A stretch of 64,000 bases of DNA, from positions 1 through 64,000 of the forward strand of contig JAGTXO010000082.1 of the NCBI GenBank assembly GCA_019448385.1, read 5' to 3'. Made by a program: the position numbers and the translations under genes. This DNA is from Diacronema lutheri (lineage: Eukaryota > Haptophyta > Pavlovophyceae > Pavlovales > Pavlovaceae). The notes under the pieces are model-generated. The model had not been told where the DNA came from, searched no databases, and saw only the letters and a program-made list of their open reading frames with translations. Shown here piece after piece: positions 1 to 13,025 of the stretch (positions are counted from its first letter, which is position 1; each line of letters opens with the position of its first letter).

Positions 1-44
1 GGGGCAAGCGGGCGCCCGCCACTTGCCCCCCCACTCATCCTCAT

Positions 45-75
<31 letters not shown>

Positions 76-138
76 ATTGCTTCCCAATGTTCCCCTCCCC
101 TCCTCCCCGTCCCCCCCCCCCCCCCCCCCCCCCCGCAG
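1..138 (+). other. Intron end before the first visible OGT exon
   Basis: This stretch is mostly runs of C and ends with the acceptor CCCGCAG at 132-138. It fits the 3' part of an intron of the OGT-like gene. No donor can be assigned inside the window, so earlier exons (which should encode the TPR repeats of this family) lie upstream. Confidence 0.6.
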
Positions 139-1947
139 TTTGTCTGCCTGTGGGCGGAGCGCGACGCGCAGTTCGCCGAGCTCGAGCGGATCGTCGACGT
201 GCAGCTCAACGCAGGGCAGTGCCCGTCGGTGCAGCCCTTCCACGCCTTTGTCTACCCGCTGCCGCTCGAGAAGGTGCTGCGCCGCGTGGGGCTGTAGTCG
301 CCATGCACGGGCGTGGGGCTGCCTTGCGCTTGTCCTGCACCAAAGACCCGCGGGTCTTCGGTGCAGCGCCGCGTGGCGGTTCCGCCGCTCTGCGCCTCGT
401 CGCTTTGCGCCTGGCCCCTTGTCTCCCTTGCCCCACCATGAGACAGCCCCCCCCCCCCCCCCCCCCCCCCCTCCCACCTCCTACCCCCCCCCCCCCCCTT
501 CCCCTGCGCCTCGTCGCTTTGTGGCCCTTGTCTCCCTTACCCTTAATAAGACAGCCCCACCCCACCCCCCTCCCCCGCTTCCACCTCCCCCCCCCCCCCC
601 CCCCCCCCTTCCCCACAGTCACACACACACAAACATACACGACTGCCCCCCCCCCCCCCCCCCTCCCCCCCTTCCCCCGCCTCCCGCAGATCCGCGCCAT
701 CTCCGCCGCCTTCGCAGCAAAAGCAGCCGAGTGGGCCAACCTCGCCTGCCCCGGCCTCGCCCTGCCCACGCCGCACGCACACCGCGAGCGCGGCCTCGGC
801 TACGCGGGCTGCGCGCCCCACCGGCGGTTACGCGTCGGTTACGTCTCGTCTGACTTTGGGAACCACCCACTGAGCCATTTGATGCAGAGCGTCTTTGGCT
901 TCCACGACCGGTCGGTTCGTCGCCGCCGCCGCCGCTTCCGCCCACGCTCCGGCCGCCGCCGTGGCGGCTGCCGGCGCGGCCACCGCCGTGCCGGCCGCGA
1001 CGGCGCGCCGCGCTGTGCGCCGCCATTTCGCCACATCCACCGCGTCTCCTTTTCCCCCCTCCCCCCCCCCCCCCCCCCCCCCTCTCCCCTCCCCAATGAC
1101 CCTTCCCCCCGGTGCATTGTACCCCTCCCCAACGTAACACGCCCCTCCCCCCCTCCCTCCCCCCCCCCCCCGCCCGCAGCGTATAGAATGCTTCTGCTAC
1201 GCCACTTCACCCGACGATGGCTCCGCCCACCGCGCAAAGGCACGCGCACACACTCACACACTCAACGACACACGCACACTCGCACACTCAGCGGCACACA
1301 CACACTCGCACACTCAGCGGCACACACACACTCACACACTCAACGACACACACACACTCACACACTCAGCGGCACAGACAGTCAACGGCACACACACTCA
1401 ACGATGGCGGCGCTGCGAGCAAAGCCACGCGGCCGACGACACAATCGCGGTCCCCTCGCGCCCGGCCGCCGTGCGCCCCGCCCCGCGCGCGCAACGCCGC
1501 CCCCTCCCCCCCCCCTTCCCCCGCTCCCCCCCCCCCCCCCCCCCCACACCACCGGACCCCCACCGGACCCCACCGGCCCCCCACCGGACGCCTACCGGAC
1601 CTCCCCCTCGTTTCCCGCCCACGGCAGGTCGCAGCCGAGTCGGAGCACTTCGCCGACATCTCCGCCCTCCCGCCGCTGCAGTGCGCCCACGCCATCGCCG
1701 CCGACCGGCTGCACGTCCTCGTCAATTTGAACGGGTGCGCGCAGAGTCCGGGAGGTTTTTTTGGGAGGGAGGGCAGTCCGGGAGGGGAGGGGGTGTTCCG
1801 GGAGGGGGTTGGGGGGGAGTTCGGGTGGGAATGGATGAAGAGTTCGGCTTATGGGGCGAGGGGTATGGGCTGTGCGGGTGTTGTCAGCGCTGCAGGACAG
1901 CCGCCGCAGCTGCCGCTGCCGCTGCCGCTGCCACCCCCCCAACCCCC

Positions 1948-1983
<36 letters not shown>

Positions 1984-2090
1984 AAGACCTGCTGCCGCTG
2001 CCGCTGCGACCCCTCCCACCACCCATCTCCCGTTTAAAAAGGGGCGCCACTCAATCCACAGCAAAGCCCAGCTCACGCCCGTCTATCTCC

Positions 2091-2127
<37 letters not shown>

Positions 2128-2647
2128 CCTTCCCACCCCGGCAGTTACACCAAGGGCGCACGCACCGAAATCTTCGCCCTCCGCCCCGCCCCCGTCCAAC
2201 TGCTCTACATGGGCTTTCCCGCCACGATGGCTGCCGAGTACATCGATTACCTTGTCACCGATCACACCGTGACGCCGCCATGCCTCGAGTGGGCGTACGG
2301 CGAGGCGGTGCGTTGCGCCTGCGCCTGCGCCTGCAACCACGCTGGCGTTGCCGCCTGCGCCGCCGCCATCGCCTGCGCCTGCGCCTGCGCCTGCGCCTGC
2401 GCCTGCGCCGCCGCCGCCTGCACCGCCTGCGCCGCCGCCGCCTGCGCCTGCGCCTGCGCCTGCGCCTGCAACCACGCTGGCGTTGCCGCCTGCGCCGCCG
2501 CCATCGCCGCGACCATGTGCGTACACATCGCACCACGCTGCACCTGCACCGCCGCCGCCGCCTGCGCCTGCGCCTGCGCCTGCGCCCGCGCCTGCGCCGT
2601 GACGCGACGGCGGCAGCGGCCGCGGCGGCAGCGGTGGCGGTGGCGGT

Positions 2648-2682
<35 letters not shown>

Positions 2683-3020
2683 TGGTGGTGGCGGCGGCGG
2701 CGGCAGCGGCGGCGGCGGCGGCGGCAGCGGGGCGCACCGGAGCACCGGATGAATCCGGCAACCGTTACGGTTGGCCATGGTTGGCACAGCCGCGGCGGTT
2801 GGCACAGCCGCGGCGGTGTGCGGCTGGCTGCCCCTGGCTGGAATCTTACCCAACCCCTACAGGCTGCCCCTCAACCGGTGCCCCCCCCCCCCCCCCCCCC
2901 CCCCACCCCAAAAAAAAACCGACCCTTCTCCCACCGGACAGCCCCCCCCCCCCCAACAGGACCCCCCCCCCCCCCACCGGACCCACCCGCCCCGGACACC
3001 CCACCCAACCGGACCCTCCC

Positions 3021-3052
<32 letters not shown>

Positions 3053-3267
3053 AAAAAATCAGGTCGTGCGCATGCCCTCCTCATATTTCGTCACGGACCA
3101 CCGCCAGGCACACGACGACCGAGCCCTCGCCCTTCTCCCGCCCGACCTCGCCGTGCCGCGCGCCTGCTTCGCGCCGCCCGACCCCGCCACGCCGCGCGCC
3201 TGCGTCGCGCCGGCGCTGCCGCGCGCCGCCACCGCCGCCGCCGCCGCCGCCGCCGTTGCCGGCGGGG

Positions 3268-3298
<31 letters not shown>

Positions 3299-3689
3299 CG
3301 GTGGCGGCGCGGGCACCGGAGCGCGCGGCGCGGGCGCGGCGGCGGCGGCGGCGGCTCCGACGGCGGCGTGGCCACCGCTGACGAGCGTGGGCGCGCGGAA
3401 CGTGCAGAACTGGGGCATGCCGCCATCGCTGCCGGACTGGGGCATGCCGCCATCGCTGCCGGACTGGGGCATGCCGCCATCGCTGCCGGACTGGGGCATG
3501 CCGCCATCGCTGTGCCGCGGCGCTGGCGGCGCGGCGGTGGCGGCGCCGGCCGCGCCCGCCGCGCCGACCACCGCGCAGCACGCCGTCGCCTCCACCGCCG
3601 CCGCCATCGCCGCCGCCGTGGGCAACGCCCCACCGCCACCGCCACCACCACCGCCGCCGCCGCCGCCGCCACCGCCCGCCGCTTTCCAT

Positions 3690-3726
<37 letters not shown>

Positions 3727-3809
3727 CGCCCGCGCCGCCCGCCGGCCCCGCGGGCGTCGGCCCGCACGGCGGCGCCGCGGGCAGCGCCGCCGTCGCCGCC
3801 GCGCGCGAG

Positions 3810-3873
<64 letters not shown>

Positions 3874-5601
3874 ACGGCGGCGGCGGGGTGGCGCAGCAGT
3901 TGCCGCCGTCGCCGCTCTTGCCGGGCGCGGGCGCGGGCTTGACGCCCGGCTCGGCGAGGGACGCCGCCGGCCGCCGCGCTGAGCTTCGCCTGCCGCAGGT
4001 GCGTGTGAGGGGGGGGGGGGGGGGGGGGTGGAGGGAGGGAGAAGGGGGGTGGAGGGGCGGGGGGAAGAGAAGAGGGGGGAGGGGAGAGGGGGCGTGGCGC
4101 CTGTGGGCGCCCAAAGGCGCAGCGTTGCGCCCAAAGGCGCAGCGTGGCGCCCTTTCGGGCGCCTTGCGCGCCACCGCGCGCCTGGCCAGCGCGCGGCGTG
4201 TGCCGCCACGGCCGCCGCGCGCCGAGGGGTTTCCCGCGCCGAGGGGTTTCCTGCGCCGAGGGGTTTTCCGCGCCGAGGGGCTTCCCGCGCACGCGCCGCG
4301 CCGCGCGCGCGGGGCCCCGGACCACCCGCCTACCGGACACCCCCCCCCCCTCTTACCGGATCCCTCACGCGGCCTCGGACCACCCGCCCCGCCGCGCGTC
4401 CGCACGCCGCGCCCCCCGCCGCGTCACGCGTCACGCCGCGTCTCGCGTCACGCCGCGTCACGCCGCGTCACGCGTCACGCCGCGTCACGCGTCACGCCGC
4501 GTCACGCGTCACATAGGGCGTATTCCTGTACTGCTGCTTTAATCAGCTGTACAAGCTCGACCCGGCGACGCTGGCGCTCTGGTGCCGCATTTTGCGGCGC
4601 GTGCCGCGTTCGGCGCTGTGGCTGCTCAGGTTCCCGCCACAGGTGCCCCCCCCCCCCCCCCCCCTCCCTCCCCCCCTTCCTTCTTTTCCCTTGCCCTGCC
4701 CTGCCCGCCAGTTCCCCTCTGCTCAGATCTTCGCCCCGAGTACCTCAAGACCCACCCGTACCCACCCGAACCCACCCGAACCCACCCGTACCCACCCGTA
4801 CCCACCCGTTCCCACCCGTACCCACCCGTACCCACCCGTACCCACCCGCACCCACCCGCACCCACCCGTACCCACCCGTACCCACCCGTACCCACCCGCA
4901 CCCACCCGCACCCACCCGTACCCGTACCCACCCGTACCCACCCGTACCCACCCGTACCCACCCGTACCCACCCGTACCCACCCGTACCCACCCGTACCCA
5001 CCCGTACCCACCCGTACCCACCCCCCCTCCTTTCACAGGCGATGGCCAACCTGCACGCCGAGGCCGAGGCGCACGGCGTGCCCCGCTCTCGCATCGTCTT
5101 CACCGACGTGGCGGAGAAGGCGACCTACATCTCGCGCTCCACCATCGGAGGCCTCTTCCTCGACACGCCGCTGTGTAACGGGCACACGACGGGCACGGAC
5201 GCACTCTGGGCGGGTGAGGCGCGCCGCCATCGTGCGGCCCTCCGCGCGCCGCCATCGTGCGGCCCTCTGCGCGTGGGCCAGTGACGTGGGCGGATGAGGG
5301 GCGCCGCCATCGTGCGGCCCTCTGCGCGTGGGCCAGTGACGTGGGCGGATGGGGGGCGCCGCCATCGTGCGGCCCTCCTCGCGTGGGCCAGTGACGTGGG
5401 CGGATGAGGGGCGCGGCGTGGGTGCGGCGTGCGGCGAGCGGCGAGCGCGTTCCTGGCCGCGTGGTTGCGTCGCCCTTGCACGCCCTGTGCGCGCAACCCC
5501 CCCGCCCCCCCCCTACACGATGGCGGCGCGCACGATGACGGCGCGCAGAGGGCCGCACGATGGCGGCGCGTCGCCATCAACACACACACGCCTTACATAA
5601 G

Positions 5602-5632
<31 letters not shown>

Positions 5633-8600
5633 CCCCCCTCCCCCTTCCCCTTCCGCTGTCCCGCGCCTAGGCGTGCCGATGGTGACAACGACGTTACGTC
5701 ACATGTCAAGCCGAGTGGCCGCGTCGCTTTGCCGCGCGCTCGGCTGTCCGCAGATGGTACGCAAGAGAGACACACACCCTGCACGCCCCCCCCCCCCCTT
5801 CCCCCTCCCTCCCCCCTTCCCCCTCCCTCCCCCCTTCCCTGCCAGCAGATGGTACGCAAGAGAGACACACACACCATCTTCTTGCCCGCCCCCTTGCCCG
5901 CCCCCTTGCCCGAGCTGGTGTTCGCGTCGCGCTCGCGTCGCGTGCGAGCCGCGTGCAAGGGCGTGAAAGACTTTTGCCGCGCATTCGCCGAGCGTGCGCG
6001 CAAAGGTGCTGCCACTGCCAGGCCGCCTTTAACATTGTGCCCTTCTGACCAACCCCCCCCCTCCACCCCCTCCCCCCCCCCCCCCCTCTCCTCTTCTTCT
6101 CCCCCGCCCACCCTTCCTCACCCCACCCCCTCCCCCCTTCCTCGCACGTCCCCTCCCCCCCCCGTGCCCTCAAGGTTGCGGCGAGCTTTGCCGAGTACGA
6201 GGAGAAGGCGGTGCTTTGGGGCTCGGACTACGATGCCTACATGCGCCTACGCACGCAGCTCTGGTGCGCCCTCTCCCTCCCTCCCCTTTCCTCCCCTCCC
6301 CTCCCCTCCCCCTTTCCACCTGCTTCAACCTTGCCTACATGCGCCTACGCACGCAGCTCTGGTGCGCCCTCCCATCCCTCCCCTTTCCTCCCCTCCCCTC
6401 GCCTCCCCCTTTCCACCTGTTTCAACCTTGCCTACATGCGCCTACGCACGCAGCTCTGGTGCGCCCTCTCCCTCCCTCCCCTTTCCTCCCCTCCCCTTCC
6501 CTCCCCCTTTTCACCTGTTTCAACCTTGCCTACATGCGCCTACGCACGCAGCTCTGGTGCGCCCTCTCCCTCCCTCCCCTTTCCTCCCCTCCCCTCCCCT
6601 CCCCCTTTCCACCTGTTTCAACCTTGCCTACATGCGCCTACGCACGCAGCTCTGGTGCGCCCTCTCCTTCCCTCCCCTTTCCTCCCCTCCCCTCCCCTCC
6701 CCCTTTCCACCTGTTTCAACCTTGCCTACATGCGCCTACGCACGCAGCTCTGGTGCGCCCTCTCCCTCCCTCCCATTTCCTCCCCTCCCCTCGCCTCCCC
6801 CTTTCCACCTGTTTCAACCTTGCCTACATGCGCCTACGCACGCAGCTCTGGTGCGCCCTCTCCCTCCCTCCCCTTTCCTCCCCTCCCCTTCCCTCCCCCT
6901 TTTCACCTGTTTCAACCTTGCCTACATGCGCCTACGCACGCAGCTCTGGTGCGCCCTCTCCCTCCCTCCCCTTTCCTCCCCTCCCCTCCCCTCCCCCTTT
7001 CCACCTGTTTCAACCTTGCCTACATGCGCCTACGCACGCAGCTCTGGTGCGCCCTCCCATCCCTCCCCTTTCCTCCCCTCCCCTCCCCTCCCCCTTTCCA
7101 CCTGTTTCAACCTTGCCTACATGCGCCTACGCACGCAGCTCTGGTGCGCCCTCTCCCATCCCTCCCCGTTCCTCCCCTTCCCTCCCCTCCCCCTTTCCAC
7201 CTGTTTCAACCTTGCCTACATGCGCCTACGCACGCAGCTCTGGTGCGCCCTCTCCCTCCCTCCCCTCCCCTCCCCTCCCCTCCCCTCCCCCTTTCCACCT
7301 GTTTCAACCTTGCCTACATGCGCCTACGCACGCAGCTCTGGTGCGCCCTATCCCTCCCTCCCCTTTCCTCCCCTCCCCTCCCCTCCCCCTTTCCACCTGT
7401 TTCAACCTTGCCTACATGCGCCTACGCACGCAGCTCTGGTGCGCCCTCTCCCTCCCTCCCCTCCCCTTCCCTTCCCCTCCCCTCCCCCTTTCCACCTGTT
7501 TCAACCTTGCCTACATGCGCCTACGCACGCAGCTCTGGTGCGCCCTCTCCCTCCCTCCCTCCCCTTTCCTTGCACGTCCCCTCCCCCTTTCCACCTGTTT
7601 CAACCTTGCCTACATGCGCCTACGCACGCAGCTCTGGTGCGCCCTCTCCCTCCCTCCCCTCCCCTCCCCTCCCCTCCCCTCCCCTCCCCTCCCCCTTTCC
7701 ACCTGTTTCAACCTTGCCTACATGCGCCTACGCACGCAGCTCTGGTGCGCCCTCTCCCTCCCTCCCCTTTCCTCCCCTCCCCTCCCCTCCCCCTTTCCAC
7801 CTGCTTCAACCTTGCCTACATGCGCCTACGCACGCAGCTCTGGGGCGCCCTCTCCCTCCCCTCCCCTCCCTTCCCTCCCCTCCCCTCGCCTCCCCCTTTC
7901 CACCTGTTTCAACCTTGCCTACATGCGCCTACGCACGCAGCTCTGGTGCGCCCTCTCCCTCCCTCCCCTTTCCTCCCCTCCCCTCCCCTCCCCCTTTCCA
8001 CCTGTTTCAACCTTGCCTACATGCGCCTACGCACGCAGCTCTGGTGCGCCCTCTCCCTCCCCTCCCCTCCCTTCCCTCCCCTCCCCTCGCCTCCCCCTTT
8101 CCACCTGTTTCAACCTTGCCTACATGCGCCTACGCACGCAGCTCTGGTGCGCCCTCTCCCTCCCTCCCCTTTCCTCCCCTCCCCTCCCCTCCCCCTTTCC
8201 ACCTGTTTCAACCTTGCCTACATGCGCCTACGCACGCAGCTCTGGTGCGCCCTCTCTCTCCCTCCCTCCCCTTCCCCTCCCCTTCCCTCGCCTCCCCCTT
8301 TCCACCTGTTTCAACCTTGCCTACATGCGCCTACGCACGCAGCTCTGGTGCGCCCTCTCCCTCCCTCCCATTTCCTCCCCTCCCCTCGCCTCCCCCTTTC
8401 CACCTGTTTCAACCTTGCCTACATGCGCCTACGCACGCAGCTCTGTTGCGCCCTCTCCCTCCCTCCCCTTTCCTCCCCTCCCCTTCCCTCCCCCTTTTCA
8501 CCTGTTTCAACCTTGCCTACATGCGCCTACGCACGCAGCTCTGGTGCGCCCTCTCCCTCCCTCCCCTTTCCTCCCCTCCCCTCCCCTCCCCCTTTCCACC

Positions 8601-11600
8601 TGTTTCAACCTTGCCTACATGCGCCTACGCACGCAGCTCTGGTGCGCCCTCTCCCTCCCTCCCCTTTCCTCCCCTCCCCTCCCCTCCCCCTTTCCACCTG
8701 TTTCAACCTTGCCTACATGCGCCTACGCACGCAGCTCTGGTGCGCCCTCTCCCTCCCTCCCTCCCCTTTCCTTGCACGTCCCCTCCCCCTTTCCACCTGT
8801 TTCAACCTTGCCTACATGCGCCTACGCACGCAGCTCTGGTGCGCCCTCTCCCTCCCCTCCCCTCCCTTCCCTCCCCTCCCCTCCCCTCCCCCTTTCCACC
8901 TGTTTCAACCTTGCCTTCATGCGCCTACGCACGCAGCTCTGGTGCGCCCTCTCCCTCCCTCCCCTTTCCTTGCACGTCCCCTCCCCCTTTCCACCTGTTT
9001 CAACCTTGCCTACATGCGCCTACGCACGCAGCTCTGGTGCGCCCTCTCCCTCCCTCCCTCCCCTTCCCCTCCCCTTCCCTCGCCTCCCCCTTTCCACCTG
9101 TTTCAACCTTGCCTACATGCGCCTACGCACGCAGCTCTGGTGCGCCCTCTCCTTCCCTCCCCTTTCCTCCCCTCCCCTCCCCTCCCCCTTTCCACCTGTT
9201 TCAACCTTGCCTACATGCGTCTACGCACGCAGCTCTGGTGCGCCCTCTCCCTCCCTCCCATTTCCTCCCCTCCCCTCGCCTCCCCCTTTCCACCTGTTTC
9301 AACCTTGCCTACATGCGCCTACGCACGCAGCTCTGGTGCGCCCTCTCCCTCCCTCCCCTTTCCTCCCCTCCCCTTCCCTCCCCCTTTTCACCTGTTTCAA
9401 CCTTGCCTACATGCGCCTACGCACGCAGCTCTGGTGCGCCCTCTCCCTCCCTCCCCTTTCCTCCCCTCCCCTCCCCTCCCCCTTTCCACCTGTTTCAACC
9501 TTGCCTACATGCGCCTACGCACGCAGCTCTGGTGCGCCCTCCCATCCCTCCCCTTTCCTCCCCTCCCCTCCCCTCCCCCTTTCCACCTGTTTCAACCTTG
9601 CCTACATGCGCCTACGCACGCAGCTCTGGTGCGCCCTCTCCCTCCCTCCCTCCCCTTCCCCTCCCCTCCCCTCGCCTCCCCCTTTCCACCTGTTTCAACC
9701 TTGCCTACATGCGCCTACGCACGCAGCTCTGGTGCGCCCTCTCCCTCCCTCCCTCCCCTTTCCTTGCACGTCCCCTCCCCCTTTCCACCTGTTTCAACCT
9801 TGCCTACATGCGCCTACGCACGCAGCTCTGGTGCGCCCTCTCCCTCCCTCCCTCCCCTTCCCCTCCCCTCCCCTCGCCTCCCCCTTTCCACCTGTTTCAA
9901 CCTTGCCTACATGCGCCTACGCACGCAGCTCTGGTGCGCCCTCTCCCTCCCTCCCCTTTCCTCCCCTCCCCTCGCCTCCCCCTTTTCACCTGTTTCAACC
10001 TTGCCTACATGCGCCTACGCACGCAGCTCTGGTGCGCCCTCTCCCTCCCTCCCCTTTCCTCCCCTCCCCTCCCCTCCCCCTTTCCACCTGTTTCAACCTT
10101 GCCTACATGCGCCTACGCACGCAGCTCTGGTGCGCCCTCTCCCTCCCTCCCTCCCCTTTCCTTGCACGTCCCCTCCCCCTTTCCACCTGTTTCAACCTTG
10201 CCTACATGCGCCTACGCACGCAGCTCTGGTGCGCCCTCTCCCTCCCTCCCTCCCCTTCCCCTCCCCTCCCCTCCCCCTTTCCACCTGTTTCAACCTTGCC
10301 TACATGCGCCTACGCACGCAGCTCTGGTGCGCCCTCTCCCTCCCTTCCCCATCCCCCCCCCCCCCCCCCCCCTCCCTTCCCCTCCCTTTCCCCTTCCCTT
10401 CTCACGCGCCTCCCCTTTCCCATCCAGCCCCCCTTTCCCATCCAGTGCGCCATTTTCAATTCGCATCCAGCCCCCCTTACCCCCTCGCGTCGCGCGCGTG
10501 ACGGCCGTCACCGCCCACGTGCCAACCGCACGCCACGCACGCACCTCAACTTACCCCCCCCCCCCCCTCCCGCCCGTCCCGTCCCACCCCTCCCGCCCCT
10601 TCCCGCGCGCAGGGCGAACCGACTGCGCGCGCCGCTTTTTAACACGCGGTTGTGGACGGCGGAGTGGGACGCGCTGCTCGTCGAGGTGCGCGTTCTGCTC
10701 TTTCCCGCCCTTTCCTCTGCGCCCCTTTTTCCCGCTTTTTTTAGAAGACGGCAGTGCTCTTCCGAACCCAAGTGCATCACTTCAAAACTAACCTTTCTTT
10801 TTTCCTCCCTACCCTTCGCCCCCCTTTCCCCCTTCCCCATCCTACTTACTCAAACCCCCCCCCCCCCCCCCCCCTCTTCCCCCTCCCTCCCCCCACCCCA
10901 CCTCACCCCACCCCACCCCACCCCCCCCCACCCCCCCCCCTCCCCCCTTCCCCATGCGCGCGCAGGCGTGGGACAGGCACGCCCGCGGGGAGGCGGTGCG
11001 CTCGTGGGACGCGCCGGCGGTTGCGCCGCCATTGTGCGCGGCGGAGGCGGACGGGAGGGGGCCGCCATTGTGCGCGGCGGAGGCGGACGGAGGGGGGCCG
11101 CCATTGCTCCTGCCGGCGCTGGATGAGGGGACGGGCGAGGGTGCAGTGGGCGGTGGCGGTCGCGGTGGCGGTGGCGGTGGCGGTGGCGGTGGGGCGGCTC
11201 GCGGTGGCGGTGGCGGTGGCGGTGGCGGTGGGGCGGCTCGCGGTGGCGGTGGCGGTGGCGGTGGCGGTGGGGCGGCTCGCGGTGGCGCTGGTGGAGGTGG
11301 CGGCGTGCTGCACGCCGTACAGGAGGCGGCGTCGCCGCTGCTCGCGCGCATCGACGCGCTCAACGCCTCGGACGCGCGCACACGCGGCGCGCTCATCGCA
11401 GCGGGCATCCGGCCGCCATTGCTCTCGCTGCCCGCGTCGGCATTTTGGCGGGAAACGCCGCCATCGCACGCCGCCGCGGCGATCGTCGGCGCCGCCGGCG
11501 CAGGCGCCGGCGTTGCCGCCGGACCCGGCGGCAACACGGCCGCCTGCGCCGGCACCTGCGCCTGCGCCTTCGCCTGCGGCGTGGGCGCGCAGCCGGGCGC

Positions 11601-12991
11601 GGCCGACTCCGCGCCGCTCGACGGCGGCGTGACACGCGCGGCGCAGGCGCAGGCGGCGGCGGCGGTGCAGGCGGCGGTGGCGCAGGCGCAGGCGCAGGCG
11701 CAGGCGCAGGCGCAGGCGCAGGCGGCGGCGGCGGTGCAGGCGCAGGCGCAGGCGCAGGCGGCGGCGGCGCAGGCGGTGCAGGCGGCGCAGGCGCAGGCGC
11801 AGGCGCAGGCGCAGGCGCAGGCGGCGGCGGCGGTGCAGGTGCAGCGTGGTGCGATGTGTACGCACATGGTCGCGGCGATGGCGGCGGCGCAGGCGGCAAC
11901 GCCAGCGTGGTTGCAGGCGCAGGCGCAGGTGCAGGCGCAGGTGCAGGCGCAGGCGGCGGCGCAGGCGCAGGCGCAGGCGCAGGCACAGGCGGCAACGTTC
12001 CAGCAGCGGTTACACGACTGCGCCGACGCGCAGGGAGGCGACGTGGCACGCTGGGCCCCACAGCCGCAGGGAGGCGACGTGGCACGCTGGGCCCCACAGC
12101 CGCAGGGAGGCGACGTGGCACGCTGGGCCCCACAGCCGCAGGGAGGCGACGTGGCACGCTGGGCCCCACAGCCGCAGGGAGGTGACGTGGCACGCTGGGC
12201 CCCACAGCCGCAGGGAGGCGACGTGGCACGCTGGGCCCCACAGCCGCAGGGAGGCGACGTGGCACGCTGGGCCCCACAGCCGCCGCCGCAGCCGCACTGG
12301 GGAGTGCCGCAGGTCGCTACCCCGCCCATGGCCGGCTCTGCGTGCGCGGCGGCGAGCGCGGCGGCGGCGGCGGGCGCGGCGGCGGGCGCGGCACCGACCG
12401 CCGCCGGCGCGCCGTGGCCGCAGGCCGCGCAGCTGGGCGCCGCCGCCGCGCCCGGCGCGGGCGGTGGGTGCGGCGCCCCCGTCGGTGTAACGGCCGGCGT
12501 AACGGCCGGCGTGACGGCCGGCGTAACGGTCGTCCATGCGCAGCGCGGCGCTGCGCCCGTCGGCGCGGCCGCCACCGCCGCCGCGCGCGCCGCCGACGCC
12601 GTCGCCGCGCTGCGCATGGACGACGGTAACGCCGGCCGTTACGCCGGCTGGCCCTGCGTCGCCGAGTCACTTCCCGCTCACTGCGCGCGCCCTGCGGGCC
12701 TGACGGCGCCGTTCGAGCGCGCGGCGGGTGGGGCCGCGCAGCCGCCGCCGTTGCTCCCGCGGCGGCGGGCGGGGGGCGCGGACGGCGGCGCGGACGGCGT
12801 CGGATTCGTCAGTTCCAATTACGGCGAGTCCAATGCCGGCGGTTTCAAGTACGGCGGCGGTTATGCGGCTGAAACGGTCGGGCCGACTGCGGCGCCCCCG
12901 CAGCCGCCGCCGCTCGCCGCGCATGCCGCGCACGCGGCGGCCACGCACGCGGCCGTCGAGCACCACCACCACCACCACCACCACCTCTTCC

Positions 12992-13025
<34 letters not shown>

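Noticed and set aside
2620-2735. Gly/Trp-rich proteins in the GGC/GGT tract of OGT intron 5
   Set aside because: Triplet repeat inside an intron defined by family alignment on both sides; open frames are by-products.
4731-4760. Extra OGT exon after CTCAG at about 4730
   Set aside because: Joining exons 7 and 8 directly gives the animal OGT spacing; the extra piece would add residues with no counterpart.
6236-10345. CRISPR-like regular repeat spacing
   Set aside because: There are no unique spacers; the whole 98-bp unit repeats, in a eukaryotic gene with no cas genes.
6216-11126. Three very long overlapping open frames on the plus strand rich in Pro, Ser and Leu
   Set aside because: They are the three frames of a 98-bp noncoding repeat; the frame changes every copy and the real OGT exons splice around it.
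12961-12984. Poly-His run as a cloning tag
   Set aside because: It is CAC repeats inside a long natural low-complexity exon next to poly-Gln, with no vector sequence nearby.
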